Notes: generated from the letters alone by a model not told the origin. A stretch of 64,000 bases of DNA from Paludibacter jiangxiensis (GCF_001618385.1 NZ_BDCR01000001.1:434001-498000); one strand, 5' to 3'; counted from the first letter of the stretch, positions 48,901-55,708 are shown. Translations and numbers: made by a program.

Positions 48901-48910
48901 AATCAAATAA
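42983..48910 (+). CDS. Alpha-2-macroglobulin family protein with a substituted thioester site
   Basis: A 1975-residue exported protein. The frame begins at a TTG (42956); the ATG at 42983 precedes a clear signal peptide (ending near ATANA). After a helical N-terminal part (about 25-450) come macroglobulin MG domains: SLFTDRAIYRPGQTVYFKG marks MG2 near residue 600. The A2M domain follows near 1215-1260 (FYPQLRTDENGEVSFSFTVP, SLTRWNVMGLAHT), and a helical thioester-type domain spans about 1400-1750. At the thioester position, relatives carry CSEQ; here residues 1436-1439 read CSVC, so the Cys-Gln bond cannot form. It may trap or bind proteases, or serve as an envelope scaffold. It overlaps the next gene by one base. 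Confidence 0.88.
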   Translation: MKHLRFSFILIGCFAFLSATANAFNYTKQWERIAAFESKSRPQSALQAVDSLMNAAKTEKNSPQFLKGWLYRFRFLIEKDRDSFISEIGAMEKYTATDKNPVEKAVLHSLLAKLYEQYYQQHRYTINQRTKLTAEIPTNIKEWSANIFADTIVYHVKASLANATLLQSTNALRYEAIMETGADSRTLQPTLFDFLCARSIETLSAFTGSHLIDNQALNDHKLFEPATTFILQTDTGSTYKGKILSIYRQWLAFRLKANNKAALIYTDLERLNYIYRNATLARKDDLYLNALQQLRQEYSTSESVVEVMAAIANHYLQHDEYDKERVNETARFLDYKKRAFDISAEGIQRFPKYKRINLLKAIQQQITERTIKAENPEVIASKSPLKIKLSSANVSQIEIRLYRIDVDAVDYYKNQQRAYRNQISKGAVLTETKKITLKQSPFFRETDTTIVVKTPPYGIYEYCVSEPGTTNQDKQVCGNLSVSDLAYFTRTKQEGKIDLYVVDRVSGHPLKEVSIKTFTQNGYGEKTQFSQTGTFLSDSNGHCEFPSPERYGTFIQLVNANDKYFPVNSASSYFYAGHLQENKEPRISLFTDRAIYRPGQTVYFKGIVWLATQDSSQVIADKNYNITLRDANRQEVSTQAVKTNDFGSFADSFTLPKGRLNGNFSINIENKASISFSVEEYKRPTFEIKFDTIKGTPAFGDKVTIRGNVRSYADFPIEKATIKYRVVRRPHWLMRWQGMQDQEILNGELKSDNKGQFDISFIPQKQDETPAGYKQYYTYFVSADVTDTNGETQKNEMSFSVGDISMYLTADTKDIVDKTKPFDIGIAAFNLNDAPVKTTVSYTLSRLKPDTEYAEKAHNEDLTNIEQQLLSSNLDTGNEKKISIAHPEKWESGKYLIKLSAKDEQGRLTEATKTFVLYSPDDKKPPVKSYCWVQELKTSCTPGETADILFGTSAPDARVLYELMDGNKVLESKWMTFDNEMRHLQIPFKKEYEGGITMIISLIRDEKNFSEIIPIRRAQRNTKLKPKFSIFRSKLTPNSLEEWRITIPELQKNKKQAESMVTMFDASLDAFASHNWYFNPTHINYLRQVPYWNSTMGNLINNNTSYYIGKDLESPGVWMDHFDNILISLFHGYPATIKTMRRGRIIERVSFVAPKVTTDTTMVTKDFGKQTVLMEPVAEAGNLQKNIAVLGYATTKQTNQSAKQQPVQPRKNFAETAFFYPQLRTDENGEVSFSFTVPESLTRWNVMGLAHTKDLYFGQWSAQAVTQKQFMVQPNMPRFVRESDTLTITAKLVNLSDKKQAGNARIELTDPETNQTLPVAEANHTFVAEQNGTTTLAWKIAGFAGKQMLICKVTASTDEFSDGEEHYLPVLPDKLRVTETFPFRVRTKQTKEFTFERLKTESAKVNSKSLTLEMTANPTWYALQALPALTLPENDCSVCWFSTYYANTLAAAIVKSDPKIADTFRQWQQSGNALQSNLEKDEELKNLLLTETPWVLEAKSESAQKQRIAELFDTNRQADNRRLAMEKLSALQLSNGAFTWFKGMNEDRFLTQYILEGMARLTRMGAESYSNKEQEMIRKALRYTDQNMAHDFDDMKRYNKEWKKRKWLSPDQIYYFYMRSSYRDIATDKEAMEAVDFFKKLLAANWTDCTLSGKALIAITAQRYGDKKLAAEIVKSLEENATTTDEKGMFWQNNRSGLWWHESDIATQTAIIEALSEINNNEQQTDDMRFWLLSQKQTERWHSPIATADAVYALLMNGSNWLSGKNDVQVKLGKQVVTSNTKEAGTGYFKSTFTGNEIKPAMAEISVKNNETHPAWGALYWQYETSLNNVTAQKGVQLNVDKKLYIEQVSPTGPVLTPVSNGSALKVGDKVTVRLVVTTDRDMEYVALTDQRAACLEPTEQLSGCRWKERVCYYQSTKDASTQFFFSFLPKGTYVFEYSTWITRGGTYSNGIATIQCQYAPEFSAHSASQTITIK

Positions 48911-49386
48911 TGCAAGATAAAAAAATGGAAACACCGGAATTAAATTCGCACAACAAGCAGGAATACCCTCCCATGCACACAACAGAGCACATTTTGAATC
49001 AAACCATGGTGCGCATGTTCGGATGTCCGCGCTCCCGCAACGCCCACATCGAACGTAAAAAGAGCAAATGCGACTACCTGCTTTCGGAAGCGCCGACTGA
49101 AGAACAAATCGCTCAAATAACCAACTCCGTCAATGAAGTTATTTCATCGAATCTTCCGGTTACGATCAGCTTTGTAGACAAAGAGGAAGCTGCCTCTTTT
49201 CTCGATTTGGGAAAACTACCCGACGATGCCAGCGAAACCATTCGCGTGATACGGGTGGGCGACTACGATGCATGCGCATGTATAGGCACTCACGTTGAAA
49301 ACACCTCCGAGATCGGGAAATTCGTCATCATCAGCCACGATTTTAGCGAAGGAAGATGGAGGGTTCGTTTCAAACTCGAAAATTGA
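48910..49386 (+). CDS. AlaX-like aminoacyl-tRNA editing protein
   Basis: A 158-residue protein with the second additional domain (SAD) of alanyl/threonyl-tRNA synthetases. The zinc and catalytic pairs are both present: HTTEH at 23-27 and CIGTH at 124-128. It should hydrolyse mischarged tRNA, most likely Ser-tRNA-Ala, but the substrate is not certain. The start ATG (48910) overlaps the TAA of the macroglobulin gene as TAATG, implying coupled translation; an ATG at 48925 is possible. The open frame continues upstream inside the macroglobulin gene, but that part is not coding. Confidence 0.8.
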   Translation: MQDKKMETPELNSHNKQEYPPMHTTEHILNQTMVRMFGCPRSRNAHIERKKSKCDYLLSEAPTEEQIAQITNSVNEVISSNLPVTISFVDKEEAASFLDLGKLPDDASETIRVIRVGDYDACACIGTHVENTSEIGKFVIISHDFSEGRWRVRFKLEN

Positions 49387-49424
49387 GCTATTTTGAGCCA
49401 TACTATTTTATTTTCAGACAGATA

Positions 49425-49455
49425 TTGTCCGAATCATAAAAAAGCGCTATCTTTG
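49425..49455 (+). promoter_or_regulatory. Promoter of rpsF-rpsR-rplI
   Basis: TTG (49425-49427), 20 bases, then TATCTTTG (49448-49455), an excellent Bacteroidota consensus, 37 bases upstream of the rpsF ATG. Confidence 0.8.
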
Positions 49456-49492
49456 CACCCGCATTTTTAACCACATAATTAAAAATTTAAGT

Positions 49493-49846
49493 ATGAACCA
49501 TTACGAAACCGTTTTCATTTTAACTCCCGTTTTGTCTGATGTTCAGATGAAGGAAGCGGTTGACAAATTCAAGGGCATCCTCACACAAGAGGGAGCTGAA
49601 ATTGTCAATGAAGAAGAATGGGGCCTGCGCAAGCTTGCTTATCCCATTCAAAAAAAGTCAACAGGCTTTTATGCCTTGCTGCAATTCAAAGGAGAACCTT
49701 CTTTGGTAGAAAAACTGGAACTTCAGTATCGTCGTGACGAACGCGTCATCCGCTTCCTGACATTCCACATGGACAAATTCGCCGCTGAATACGCCGAAAA
49801 AAGAAAAAGTTTGAAATCGTCTAAAAAAGAAGGAAAGGAAAAATAA
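49493..49846 (+). CDS. rpsF: 30S ribosomal protein S6
   Basis: A 117-residue protein of the small subunit platform. It begins [16 protein letters not shown] and contains [25 protein letters not shown], the core of bS6, with a basic tail. It pairs with bS18 in the ribosome and here in the operon (2-base gap). In Flavobacterium, bS6, bS18 and bS21 together cover the anti-Shine-Dalgarno tail of 16S rRNA. Confidence 0.97.
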   Translation: MNHYETVFILTPVLSDVQMKEAVDKFKGILTQEGAEIVNEEEWGLRKLAYPIQKKSTGFYALLQFKGEPSLVEKLELQYRRDERVIRFLTFHMDKFAAEYAEKRKSLKSSKKEGKEK

Positions 49847-49848
49847 TT

Positions 49849-50118
49849 ATGGCAGCAAACAATCCTGAAATCAGATATTTGAACCCACCGACAGTTGATA
49901 CAAAAAAGAAAAAATACTGTCGTTTCAAAAAGAACGGTATCAAATACATCGACTATAAAGATCCCGAATTCCTGAAAAAGTTCCTGAACGAGCAAGGCAA
50001 AATCCTTCCTCGTCGTCTCACCGGTACTTCGTTGAAATATCAACGCAAAGTAGCTCAAGCTGTGAAAAGAGCACGCCATTTGGCTTTGCTTCCCTACGTA
50101 ACCGATATGATGAAATAA
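49849..50118 (+). CDS. rpsR: 30S ribosomal protein S18
   Basis: An 89-residue basic protein. Seen: [19 protein letters not shown], then [39 protein letters not shown], the complete bS18 core. It binds with bS6 at the platform next to the 3' end of 16S rRNA. It lies two bases after rpsF and 16 bases before rplI. Confidence 0.97.
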   Translation: MAANNPEIRYLNPPTVDTKKKKYCRFKKNGIKYIDYKDPEFLKKFLNEQGKILPRRLTGTSLKYQRKVAQAVKRARHLALLPYVTDMMK

Positions 50119-50120
50119 AC

Positions 50121-50127
50121 AAGGAGG
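50121..50127 (+). promoter_or_regulatory. Consensus Shine-Dalgarno of rplI
   Basis: AAGGAGG, seven bases upstream of the rplI ATG (50135). It is the only strong, well-placed Shine-Dalgarno I found in the window, whose other genes have A/T-rich leaders. Confidence 0.8.
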
Positions 50128-50134
50128 AATTTAT

Positions 50135-50578
50135 ATGGAAATCATTTTATTAGAAGATATTAACAACCTGGGATACAAAGACGATATCGTAAAAGTGAAA
50201 GACGGTTACGGTCGTAACTATTTGATCCCTACAAAAAAAGCCGTTATCGCTTCTCCTTCAGCTAAAAAAATGCTTGCTGAGAACCTGAAACAACGTGCTC
50301 ACAAGCTCGAAAAAATTAAAGTTGAAGCTCAGGAACTGGCTCAAAAGCTGGAAGGTGTATCTCTCACCATCGGAGCAAAAACCAGCTCAACAGGCAAAAT
50401 CTTTGGTTCAGTTAACAACATTCAGATTGCTGAAGCTCTCGAAAAAGCCGGCTACAATGTTGACCGCAAGGTAATCGTTATCAAAGAAGCTGTTAAAGAA
50501 GTTGGACAATACAAAGCAGTATTGAAACTTCACAAAGAAGTAACCGTGGAAATTCCTTTCGAAGTAGTTTCGGAATAA
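50135..50578 (+). CDS. rplI: 50S ribosomal protein L9
   Basis: A 147-residue protein. The N-terminal domain reads [32 protein letters not shown]; a connecting helix (about 40-75) leads to the C-terminal RNA-binding domain. bL9 bridges the L1 stalk base to the neighbouring ribosome. It is the last gene of the operon and is preceded by an unusual AAGGAGG ribosome-binding site. Confidence 0.97.
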   Translation: MEIILLEDINNLGYKDDIVKVKDGYGRNYLIPTKKAVIASPSAKKMLAENLKQRAHKLEKIKVEAQELAQKLEGVSLTIGAKTSSTGKIFGSVNNIQIAEALEKAGYNVDRKVIVIKEAVKEVGQYKAVLKLHKEVTVEIPFEVVSE

Positions 50579-50598
50579 TTTCTTATCAATAAATATAG

Positions 50599-50634
50599 AA
50601 AACGCCGCTGTCTTCGGACGACGGCGTTTTTTTG
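50599..50634 (+). terminator. Terminator of rpsF-rpsR-rplI
   Basis: AAAACGCCG (50599-50607) pairs with CGGCGTTTT (50622-50630), followed by T, 20 bases past the rplI stop. Confidence 0.88.
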
Positions 50635-50702
50635 TGACCTTCGGGATGGCGATATTTCTCTCAGTTTTCTTTTCCACAGACAGTTAGATCTGATTTTTTA
50701 AT

Positions 50703-50710
50703 TATATTTG
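50703..50710 (+). promoter_or_regulatory. Candidate -7 box of the ORF6N gene
   Basis: TATATTTG, an exact TAnnTTTG, 27 bases upstream of the ATG at 50738. Confidence 0.5.
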
Positions 50711-50737
50711 CGAAAACGATACCACAACCGCGTTCGC

Positions 50738-51301
50738 ATGGAAACACACCTTATTCAAAGTAAGATTTATACTATCAGAGGGCAAAAAGTGATGCTGGAC
50801 TTCGATCTGGCAGCTCTTTACAATACAGAGACCAAGAGATTGAAAGAATCCGTTAAACGAAACGGGAAACGCTTTCCTCCTGATTTCATGTTTGAACTCA
50901 CAATTACGGAATGGCAAAGTTTGAGGTCGCAAATTGCGACCTCAAACAGAGGTGGCCATCGCTATTTGCCTTATGCCTTTACTGAACAAGGAGTTGCTAT
51001 GCTATCCGGGTTATTGAACAGTGACGTTGCCATTGAAATGAATATTGCCATCATGCGGGCATTCGTAGCAACCCGACATCTGCTAACCAACACTCCCATA
51101 GAAAAGATGACCGAACTGCAGCAGGAAGTACGGGAACTACGACTGTACATGGAAGAAGTTTTTGCAGACCAGAACGACATTAACGAAGACACCCGTATGC
51201 AGCTGGAGCTAATAAACCGGTCGCTGGCGGAGCTACAGACTGACAAGCGACTCACCGGTGAACCCCGCCGACGGATTGGCTTCCATACGAGTAATGACTA
51301 A
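50738..51301 (+). CDS. ORF6N-domain DNA-binding protein
   Basis: A 187-residue protein. The frame could open at a TTG (50708); the ATG at 50738 is chosen. Residues about 8-95 form the ORF6N domain: VMLDFDLAALYNTETKRLKE, VKRNGKRFPPDFMFELT, then RYLPYAFTEQGVAMLSGLL. A coiled coil and basic tail follow. The family occurs in phage antirepressor-like proteins and in many Bacteroidota chromosomes; chromosomal roles are unknown. No other phage genes are nearby. The gene contains a perfect inverted repeat (50920-50946) and lies nine bases before the ABC gene, so they may be co-transcribed. Confidence 0.85.
   Translation: METHLIQSKIYTIRGQKVMLDFDLAALYNTETKRLKESVKRNGKRFPPDFMFELTITEWQSLRSQIATSNRGGHRYLPYAFTEQGVAMLSGLLNSDVAIEMNIAIMRAFVATRHLLTNTPIEKMTELQQEVRELRLYMEEVFADQNDINEDTRMQLELINRSLAELQTDKRLTGEPRRRIGFHTSND
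50920..50946. repeat. Inverted repeat inside the ORF6N gene
   Basis: TTTGAGGTCGC (50920-50930) pairs perfectly with GCGACCTCAAA (50936-50946) around AAATT. It falls in the codons for LRSQIATSN, between the two halves of the ORF6N domain. Confidence 0.7.
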
Positions 51302-51310
51302 ACAAACACG

Positions 51311-52669
51311 ATGAAGCACAAAAGAACGACAGCCTGGATCCTCTCCGCAGCTACCGCCCTTATACTCTGGCAAGCTGTGGCTGCATGGATAGACTATCCG
51401 CAACTGATTCCATCGGTTAGCGGATTATTCCTCTCTGTGCTGCATCTATTTGCGCTTCCCTCGTTCTACATTTCGCTCGGAGCAACGCTACTCAGAGGTT
51501 TAGCCGGAGTCATCGTTGCCTTTTTGCTGGCTCTTCCAATAGGATTTCTGTGCGGCAAAAAGAGCTTCTGGTTCCACTATTTTAACCCATTGCTTTCTAC
51601 ACTACGTTCAACGCCCGTAGTCGCCTTTATTCTCCTTATCATCCTGTGGCTCCCCACAGAAGCCGTTGCGCCTACTATTGCACTGATGACCATGTTTCCC
51701 GTCCTCTGCGAAAACATTATCAAAGGCGTACAATCCATTAACAACGACTATGAAAGACTGGCTTTTGTCTATCAGATAAACTTCCGAACTAAGACCAGAT
51801 ACATATACTGGCCGTCGTTAAAACCATTTGTCGAAAGCGGATGTGTTACCGGATTCGGATTCGGATGGAAAGCCATCATAATGGGCGAAGTGCTGTCAAA
51901 ACCGTTTGCCGGAATAGGCGTTGAAATGCGAACCGCTCAAATGTTTATCAATGTACCGGATTTGATCGCCTGGACTTTTATTGCTATCGTGGTCAGTTTT
52001 TTGCTCACTGAAGCTATAAGATATTTACTAAAAAGAAAACTGCAGACTACTATTTCCAAAGGCCAAAACCACAAAAGGGTCAGTAGCCTGACTTCCGCAA
52101 GCCTCAAAATAAATGACATTACAAAACGATACGATAATAAAATACTGTTTGAACGGATATCATACGAGATACCGTCCGGAAGTATCTGTCTGGTAACCGG
52201 AGTCTCCGGTAAAGGTAAGACAACCCTGCTCAACATTATGGCCGGGATCACCAACAGCGAAGAGGGTTCTATAGAGGGTGTCAACGTGAAAAAGGCCTAC
52301 CTGTTCCAAACTCCGACATTGCTACCATGGCTTACTGCCAAAGAAAACATCCTGATAACCGCTCCTAAAGATACAGAAACCTCAACAGTAACAGAACTTT
52401 TAAACGCTCTCGAAATCAGCGAACTTTCAGATAGCTATTCTAACCAGTTAAGTGGCGGACAGTGCCAACGGGTAGCACTGGCAAGAGCGTTAGTGTCAGA
52501 GCCGCAGTTACTACTTATCGACGAACCGTTTACCGGATTGGACAAAGAACTGACAGAAAAAGTTGTCTCTTTATTGGTTGCGTGGGCCAAAAGCCACCAC
52601 ACTACAATGATTATTGCCATTCACGAAGCAACAGATCTTTTCCCTCACGACATCGAAATTGCATTATAA
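51311..52669 (+). CDS. ABC transporter permease-ATPase fusion (SsuCB/TauCB type)
   Basis: A 452-residue protein that joins an importer permease to its ATPase. Residues 1 to about 240 hold about six membrane helices and a permease loop (LSTLRSTPVVAFILLIILWL and the EAA-like stretch KTRYIYWPSLKPFVESG), as in nitrate/sulfonate/taurine permeases. Residues about 258-452 are an ATPase: Walker A GVSGKGKTTLL, a Q-loop YLFQTPTLLPWL, signature LSGGQCQRVALARA, Walker B LLLIDEP, and an H-loop IAIHEA. Such importers normally use separate chains. No binding protein is adjacent, so the substrate is unknown. Confidence 0.85.
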   Translation: MKHKRTTAWILSAATALILWQAVAAWIDYPQLIPSVSGLFLSVLHLFALPSFYISLGATLLRGLAGVIVAFLLALPIGFLCGKKSFWFHYFNPLLSTLRSTPVVAFILLIILWLPTEAVAPTIALMTMFPVLCENIIKGVQSINNDYERLAFVYQINFRTKTRYIYWPSLKPFVESGCVTGFGFGWKAIIMGEVLSKPFAGIGVEMRTAQMFINVPDLIAWTFIAIVVSFLLTEAIRYLLKRKLQTTISKGQNHKRVSSLTSASLKINDITKRYDNKILFERISYEIPSGSICLVTGVSGKGKTTLLNIMAGITNSEEGSIEGVNVKKAYLFQTPTLLPWLTAKENILITAPKDTETSTVTELLNALEISELSDSYSNQLSGGQCQRVALARALVSEPQLLLIDEPFTGLDKELTEKVVSLLVAWAKSHHTTMIIAIHEATDLFPHDIEIAL

Positions 52670-52670
52670 A

Positions 52671-52707
52671 AAAAGGGATTGTTCGCTTTGCGCGAACAAT
52701 CCCATTC
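52671..52707 (+). terminator. Terminator after the ABC gene (bidirectional)
   Basis: GGGATTGTTCG (52675-52685) pairs with CGAACAATCCC (52693-52703), A-rich on the left. It lies between convergent genes. Confidence 0.8.
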
Positions 52708-52727
52708 ATTATACATCAGATTTGGCT

Positions 52728-53324
52728 CTATTCCTTCGATTTCTGACCTAAATAACCTCCATGGTGACGCTTGTTATAGTCGGCGCGCGTAAAGCCAATT
52801 TTGCGCATCGTACCGACCACCAGCACATCGCCAATTACAGTCATCACCGTTGTTGAGGTGGTGGGAGAAAGTCCCAGAGCACAAACCTCTTCAGGATTAC
52901 CCGTCAAAAGAAGAGCATCCGCAATTTCGGCAAGCGGAGATTCCGGATTGCTTGTGATGATAATAAACGGAATCTGGGCATACAAGTTTCTGGCAAGAGT
53001 CACCAGTTCAAGAATTTCCCTAGTTTTACCTGAATTGGAAATCAGCAGCATCACGTCATTTGACTGCAACACACCCAAATCGCCATGCTGTGCTTCGCTT
53101 GGATGCAGAAAAACGGATGGTGTTCCCGTTGAGCTAAATGTTGTCGCAATATTCAAGGCTATTTGACCGGCCTTGCCCATCCCGCTAGTCACCAACTTCC
53201 CCTTCCTTTCGTGAACGTGTTTGCAAATAAGATCAATTGCATCGTTATAACTTTCTCCTACAGGTATATTCAAAACCGCATCCGCTTCCTGGCGGAGCAC
53301 TTGCTTCATTTCTTCAAGATACAT
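52728..53324 (-). CDS. SIS-domain sugar isomerase (KdsD-like, no CBS domains)
   Basis: A 198-residue protein. The frame opens at 53372, but the ATG at 53324 (MYLEEMKQVLRQEADAV) is the family start. The SIS fold is clear: KLVTSGMGKAGQIALNIATTFSSTGTPSVFLHPSEAQHGDLG, then SNSGKTREI and LSPTTSTTVMTVIGDVLV. It resembles arabinose-5-phosphate isomerases that start Kdo synthesis, but lacks the CBS pair of E. coli KdsD; single-domain forms are known in Bacteroides. Substrate assignment is likely but not certain. The next gene on this strand ends 52 bases upstream. Confidence 0.8.
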   Translation of the reverse strand: MYLEEMKQVLRQEADAVLNIPVGESYNDAIDLICKHVHERKGKLVTSGMGKAGQIALNIATTFSSTGTPSVFLHPSEAQHGDLGVLQSNDVMLLISNSGKTREILELVTLARNLYAQIPFIIITSNPESPLAEIADALLLTGNPEEVCALGLSPTTSTTVMTVIGDVLVVGTMRKIGFTRADYNKRHHGGYLGQKSKE

Positions 53325-53376
53325 TGTTGTGTGTAATTTTCTGGCATTGATCGTAAAATCACCACCCTGCAAATCA

Positions 53377-54705
53377 TTATTTAGTTTTATTCTTTTGGTA
53401 TATCCTTACCCAATCCACATCCAGCGTTCCGGTACCATCCTGGGTCTTATCAACCACCGATGCAAAAAGAGGGAAAAGAGGAATATAGGGAACTCCTTTG
53501 CGTGTACGGAAGACCTCAATATTGTTTACACTCCAAATCAGTTCTTCAGAAGTCCATTCCAATCTGTAAATATAAAAATCCGAAGGAGAAATACCCTTAA
53601 TTATTTCAGTTTGGGTTCCATCTTTCCATGCATTTCCTACCGTAATACGTTTACAGTCAAAATGAAAAATATTAATTTGAGGCAACTTATTTTCACTGAC
53701 AAGGCTAAATACGTGAGTTATATCACCATCACGAATTCTCAATTTTGCTTCTACAATCCCTTCCGTGAATTGAAACGATTCGCCGGCATTGATCACATCC
53801 GAAGTGTACTCAAAATCGCGAAAGATAAACCCCAACTGATCGTCCCACGCCCTTGCTCTTGTTTTCTCCTTCAACGTTTCTATCACCATCCACCCATTAG
53901 CAACGCTCACATTTTTGCCGCCATTGTTCGCTTGTTTATGCTGTGTCAGAGAGTAATCCCGGATCAAAGCTGGATCGCTGAAATAATAGCCATAATCCCA
54001 TATTTTACGGTCGAGGGACACACCATTGAATTCGTCGTTAAAAACCATCTTCCAGTTATAATGAAACGCGAATGATGCCGGATCTGTCTGCTGATAAAAT
54101 ACGATATCTATATGCTGGGAAAGTTGTCTGAACTTTTGTTCCTGTTTGTATGCTTCTGTCTTTTCCCAGCGGTGAGGATCCGACCAAAACTCTTTGAAAC
54201 GAATAAATTCTTCACTGGAAACAACGCTCTTCAACCGTTCATATTCCTTCACGACGTAAGAGTCGTGAAAGCGGGTATAAATCTTGTAGTCTTTCGATTT
54301 TTCATACGCACGAAACTCCCGGAGAGACTCCGATTTCTTCAGTTCTATTTTATTGCCGATAAACTCATACTGAGGAGTTTCCTTAAAATCAAGAAATTCG
54401 GCCAACTCTTTTGAAGCAGCTATTGTGTAATAATGATGGAGTTTCCAGTTTTTCTCCAGTTTATGGAATTTCCGCCAATTCCGATACTCTTCTGTATCCT
54501 TGAACTTGCGGTTAATCAGTACCTTCTTATTTTCTTTGAATGCTGCAGACTTCACTTCTTTGCGCAACGCTTTGTATTCCTGCAGCAATTCGGAGTTTTC
54601 AATAGCAACATAGCGCTCATAAGCACGAAGCAACTCATCCTTCTCTTTTTCAAAGGCGTCTGTACTTTTGAGCTTTCTAAAAATAATTTTACCAAACAGA
54701 TTCAT
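53377..54705 (-). CDS. Helical-repeat protein with a catalytically dead GH16-like domain
   Basis: A 442-residue protein. Residues about 32-201 hold three degenerate, very charged helical repeats of 51-60 residues (starting near 32, 92 and 143), each with a Tyr/Phe pair and an S-x-x-x-E-Y/F core. Residues about 218-438 have the concanavalin-like fold of family 16 glycoside hydrolases: VFNDEFNGVSLDRKIWDYGY at the start, GIVEAKLRIRDG, and TLDVDWVRIYQK at the end. The active-site strand, EIDIFE in active enzymes, reads QINIFH here, so all three acids are lost. No signal peptide is visible. It may bind a glycan. I know no described protein with this layout. Confidence 0.75.
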   Translation of the reverse strand: MNLFGKIIFRKLKSTDAFEKEKDELLRAYERYVAIENSELLQEYKALRKEVKSAAFKENKKVLINRKFKDTEEYRNWRKFHKLEKNWKLHHYYTIAASKELAEFLDFKETPQYEFIGNKIELKKSESLREFRAYEKSKDYKIYTRFHDSYVVKEYERLKSVVSSEEFIRFKEFWSDPHRWEKTEAYKQEQKFRQLSQHIDIVFYQQTDPASFAFHYNWKMVFNDEFNGVSLDRKIWDYGYYFSDPALIRDYSLTQHKQANNGGKNVSVANGWMVIETLKEKTRARAWDDQLGFIFRDFEYTSDVINAGESFQFTEGIVEAKLRIRDGDITHVFSLVSENKLPQINIFHFDCKRITVGNAWKDGTQTEIIKGISPSDFYIYRLEWTSEELIWSVNNIEVFRTRKGVPYIPLFPLFASVVDKTQDGTGTLDVDWVRIYQKNKTK

Positions 54706-54728
54706 ATACTCGTTGAATTAGTTTCCTG

Positions 54729-55700
54729 TTATGTGTGTGCTTCTCCGTCTGTTCCGGCAGCTTCAAATACAATTTGGCAATTCTTCATCAGCTTTTTATA
54801 TCCCAGCCGGGTTAACGAACTCTTGGAGAACTTCCTTTTGAATTCAGGCTGCTCAAGCGCTAACCAATCCTGATCCGACATCATCAATAGGCTTTTATCG
54901 ACTTTCCAGAGTGGAGCCGTATAACCTGATGCCTTGCGGTTCCAGGGACAAACCTCCTGACATCTGTCGCATCCGGCAACATATCCGCCCAGTTTTTGCT
55001 GATATTCCTGCGGTATCTCATCTTTCAGCTCTACCGTAAGGTACGAAATACACTTTTCTGCCTTAAGGAATCCTTGCGGTTGAATAGCCTGCGTGGGACA
55101 CGACGTAACGCAACGCCCACAAAAGCCACAATCACCTTCGATCGGATGGTCATATTCCAGCTCAAGATCAACAACCAGTTCGCCGATAAAACAAAAAGAA
55201 CCGAATTCGGGATGGATAAGACAATGATTGAGTCCAATCCAACCGAGACCTGCTTCATGCGCCCATCTTCTTTCAAACACCGGAGCCGAATCGCAAAAGG
55301 CTCTTCCTTCTACCGGAGCAATCTCTTCTGCTATAAAACGTAAGAGTTCCCCCAAAAATTGCTTTACAACAAAATGATAGTCATCTCCATGTGCATAACG
55401 AGCTATTTTCAGACTTTCAGACTGCTGAGAAAAAGAAGTCGCATAATTCAGCAGGACAACGATAACGGACTTTGCTCCCGGAACTAAAACCGATGGATCG
55501 CTCCTCAGATCGGCATGATTTGCCAGATAACCCATCTTACCGTTATGACCGGCAGCCAACCACTTCTGAAGGTATTCTGAATCATCCGTCAAGGGATGAA
55601 CCTGAGCTATACCACAAGCCGAGAATCCCAGTTGAAGTGCTTTTTCCTTAATCAGAGCAGCTGCAACACGAGGATCATATCGCTTTGCTCCCGTGATCAT
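54729..55700 (-). CDS. queG: Epoxyqueuosine reductase
   Basis: A 323-residue cobalamin- and iron-sulfur-dependent enzyme that performs the last step of queuosine synthesis on tRNA. Seen: LQLGFSACGIAQV at the start, ARYAHGDDYH, GWIGLNHCLIHPEFGSF, then two 4Fe-4S clusters: CGFCGRCVTSCPTQAI and AGCDRCQEVCPWNRKA. It lacks the C-terminal HEAT repeat of the long form, which is common. It lies 23 bases upstream of the helical-repeat gene start. Confidence 0.94.
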   Translation of the reverse strand: MITGAKRYDPRVAAALIKEKALQLGFSACGIAQVHPLTDDSEYLQKWLAAGHNGKMGYLANHADLRSDPSVLVPGAKSVIVVLLNYATSFSQQSESLKIARYAHGDDYHFVVKQFLGELLRFIAEEIAPVEGRAFCDSAPVFERRWAHEAGLGWIGLNHCLIHPEFGSFCFIGELVVDLELEYDHPIEGDCGFCGRCVTSCPTQAIQPQGFLKAEKCISYLTVELKDEIPQEYQQKLGGYVAGCDRCQEVCPWNRKASGYTAPLWKVDKSLLMMSDQDWLALEQPEFKRKFSKSSLTRLGYKKLMKNCQIVFEAAGTDGEAHT

Positions 55701-55708
55701 TCTGCTAC

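Noticed and set aside
48427-48909. Upstream extension of the AlaX-like frame
   Set aside because: It lies in the macroglobulin gene in another frame and does not resemble any editing protein.
50738-51301. ORF6N gene as a prophage marker
   Set aside because: No integrase, capsid, lysis or other phage genes are near, and flanking genes are ordinary chromosomal ones.
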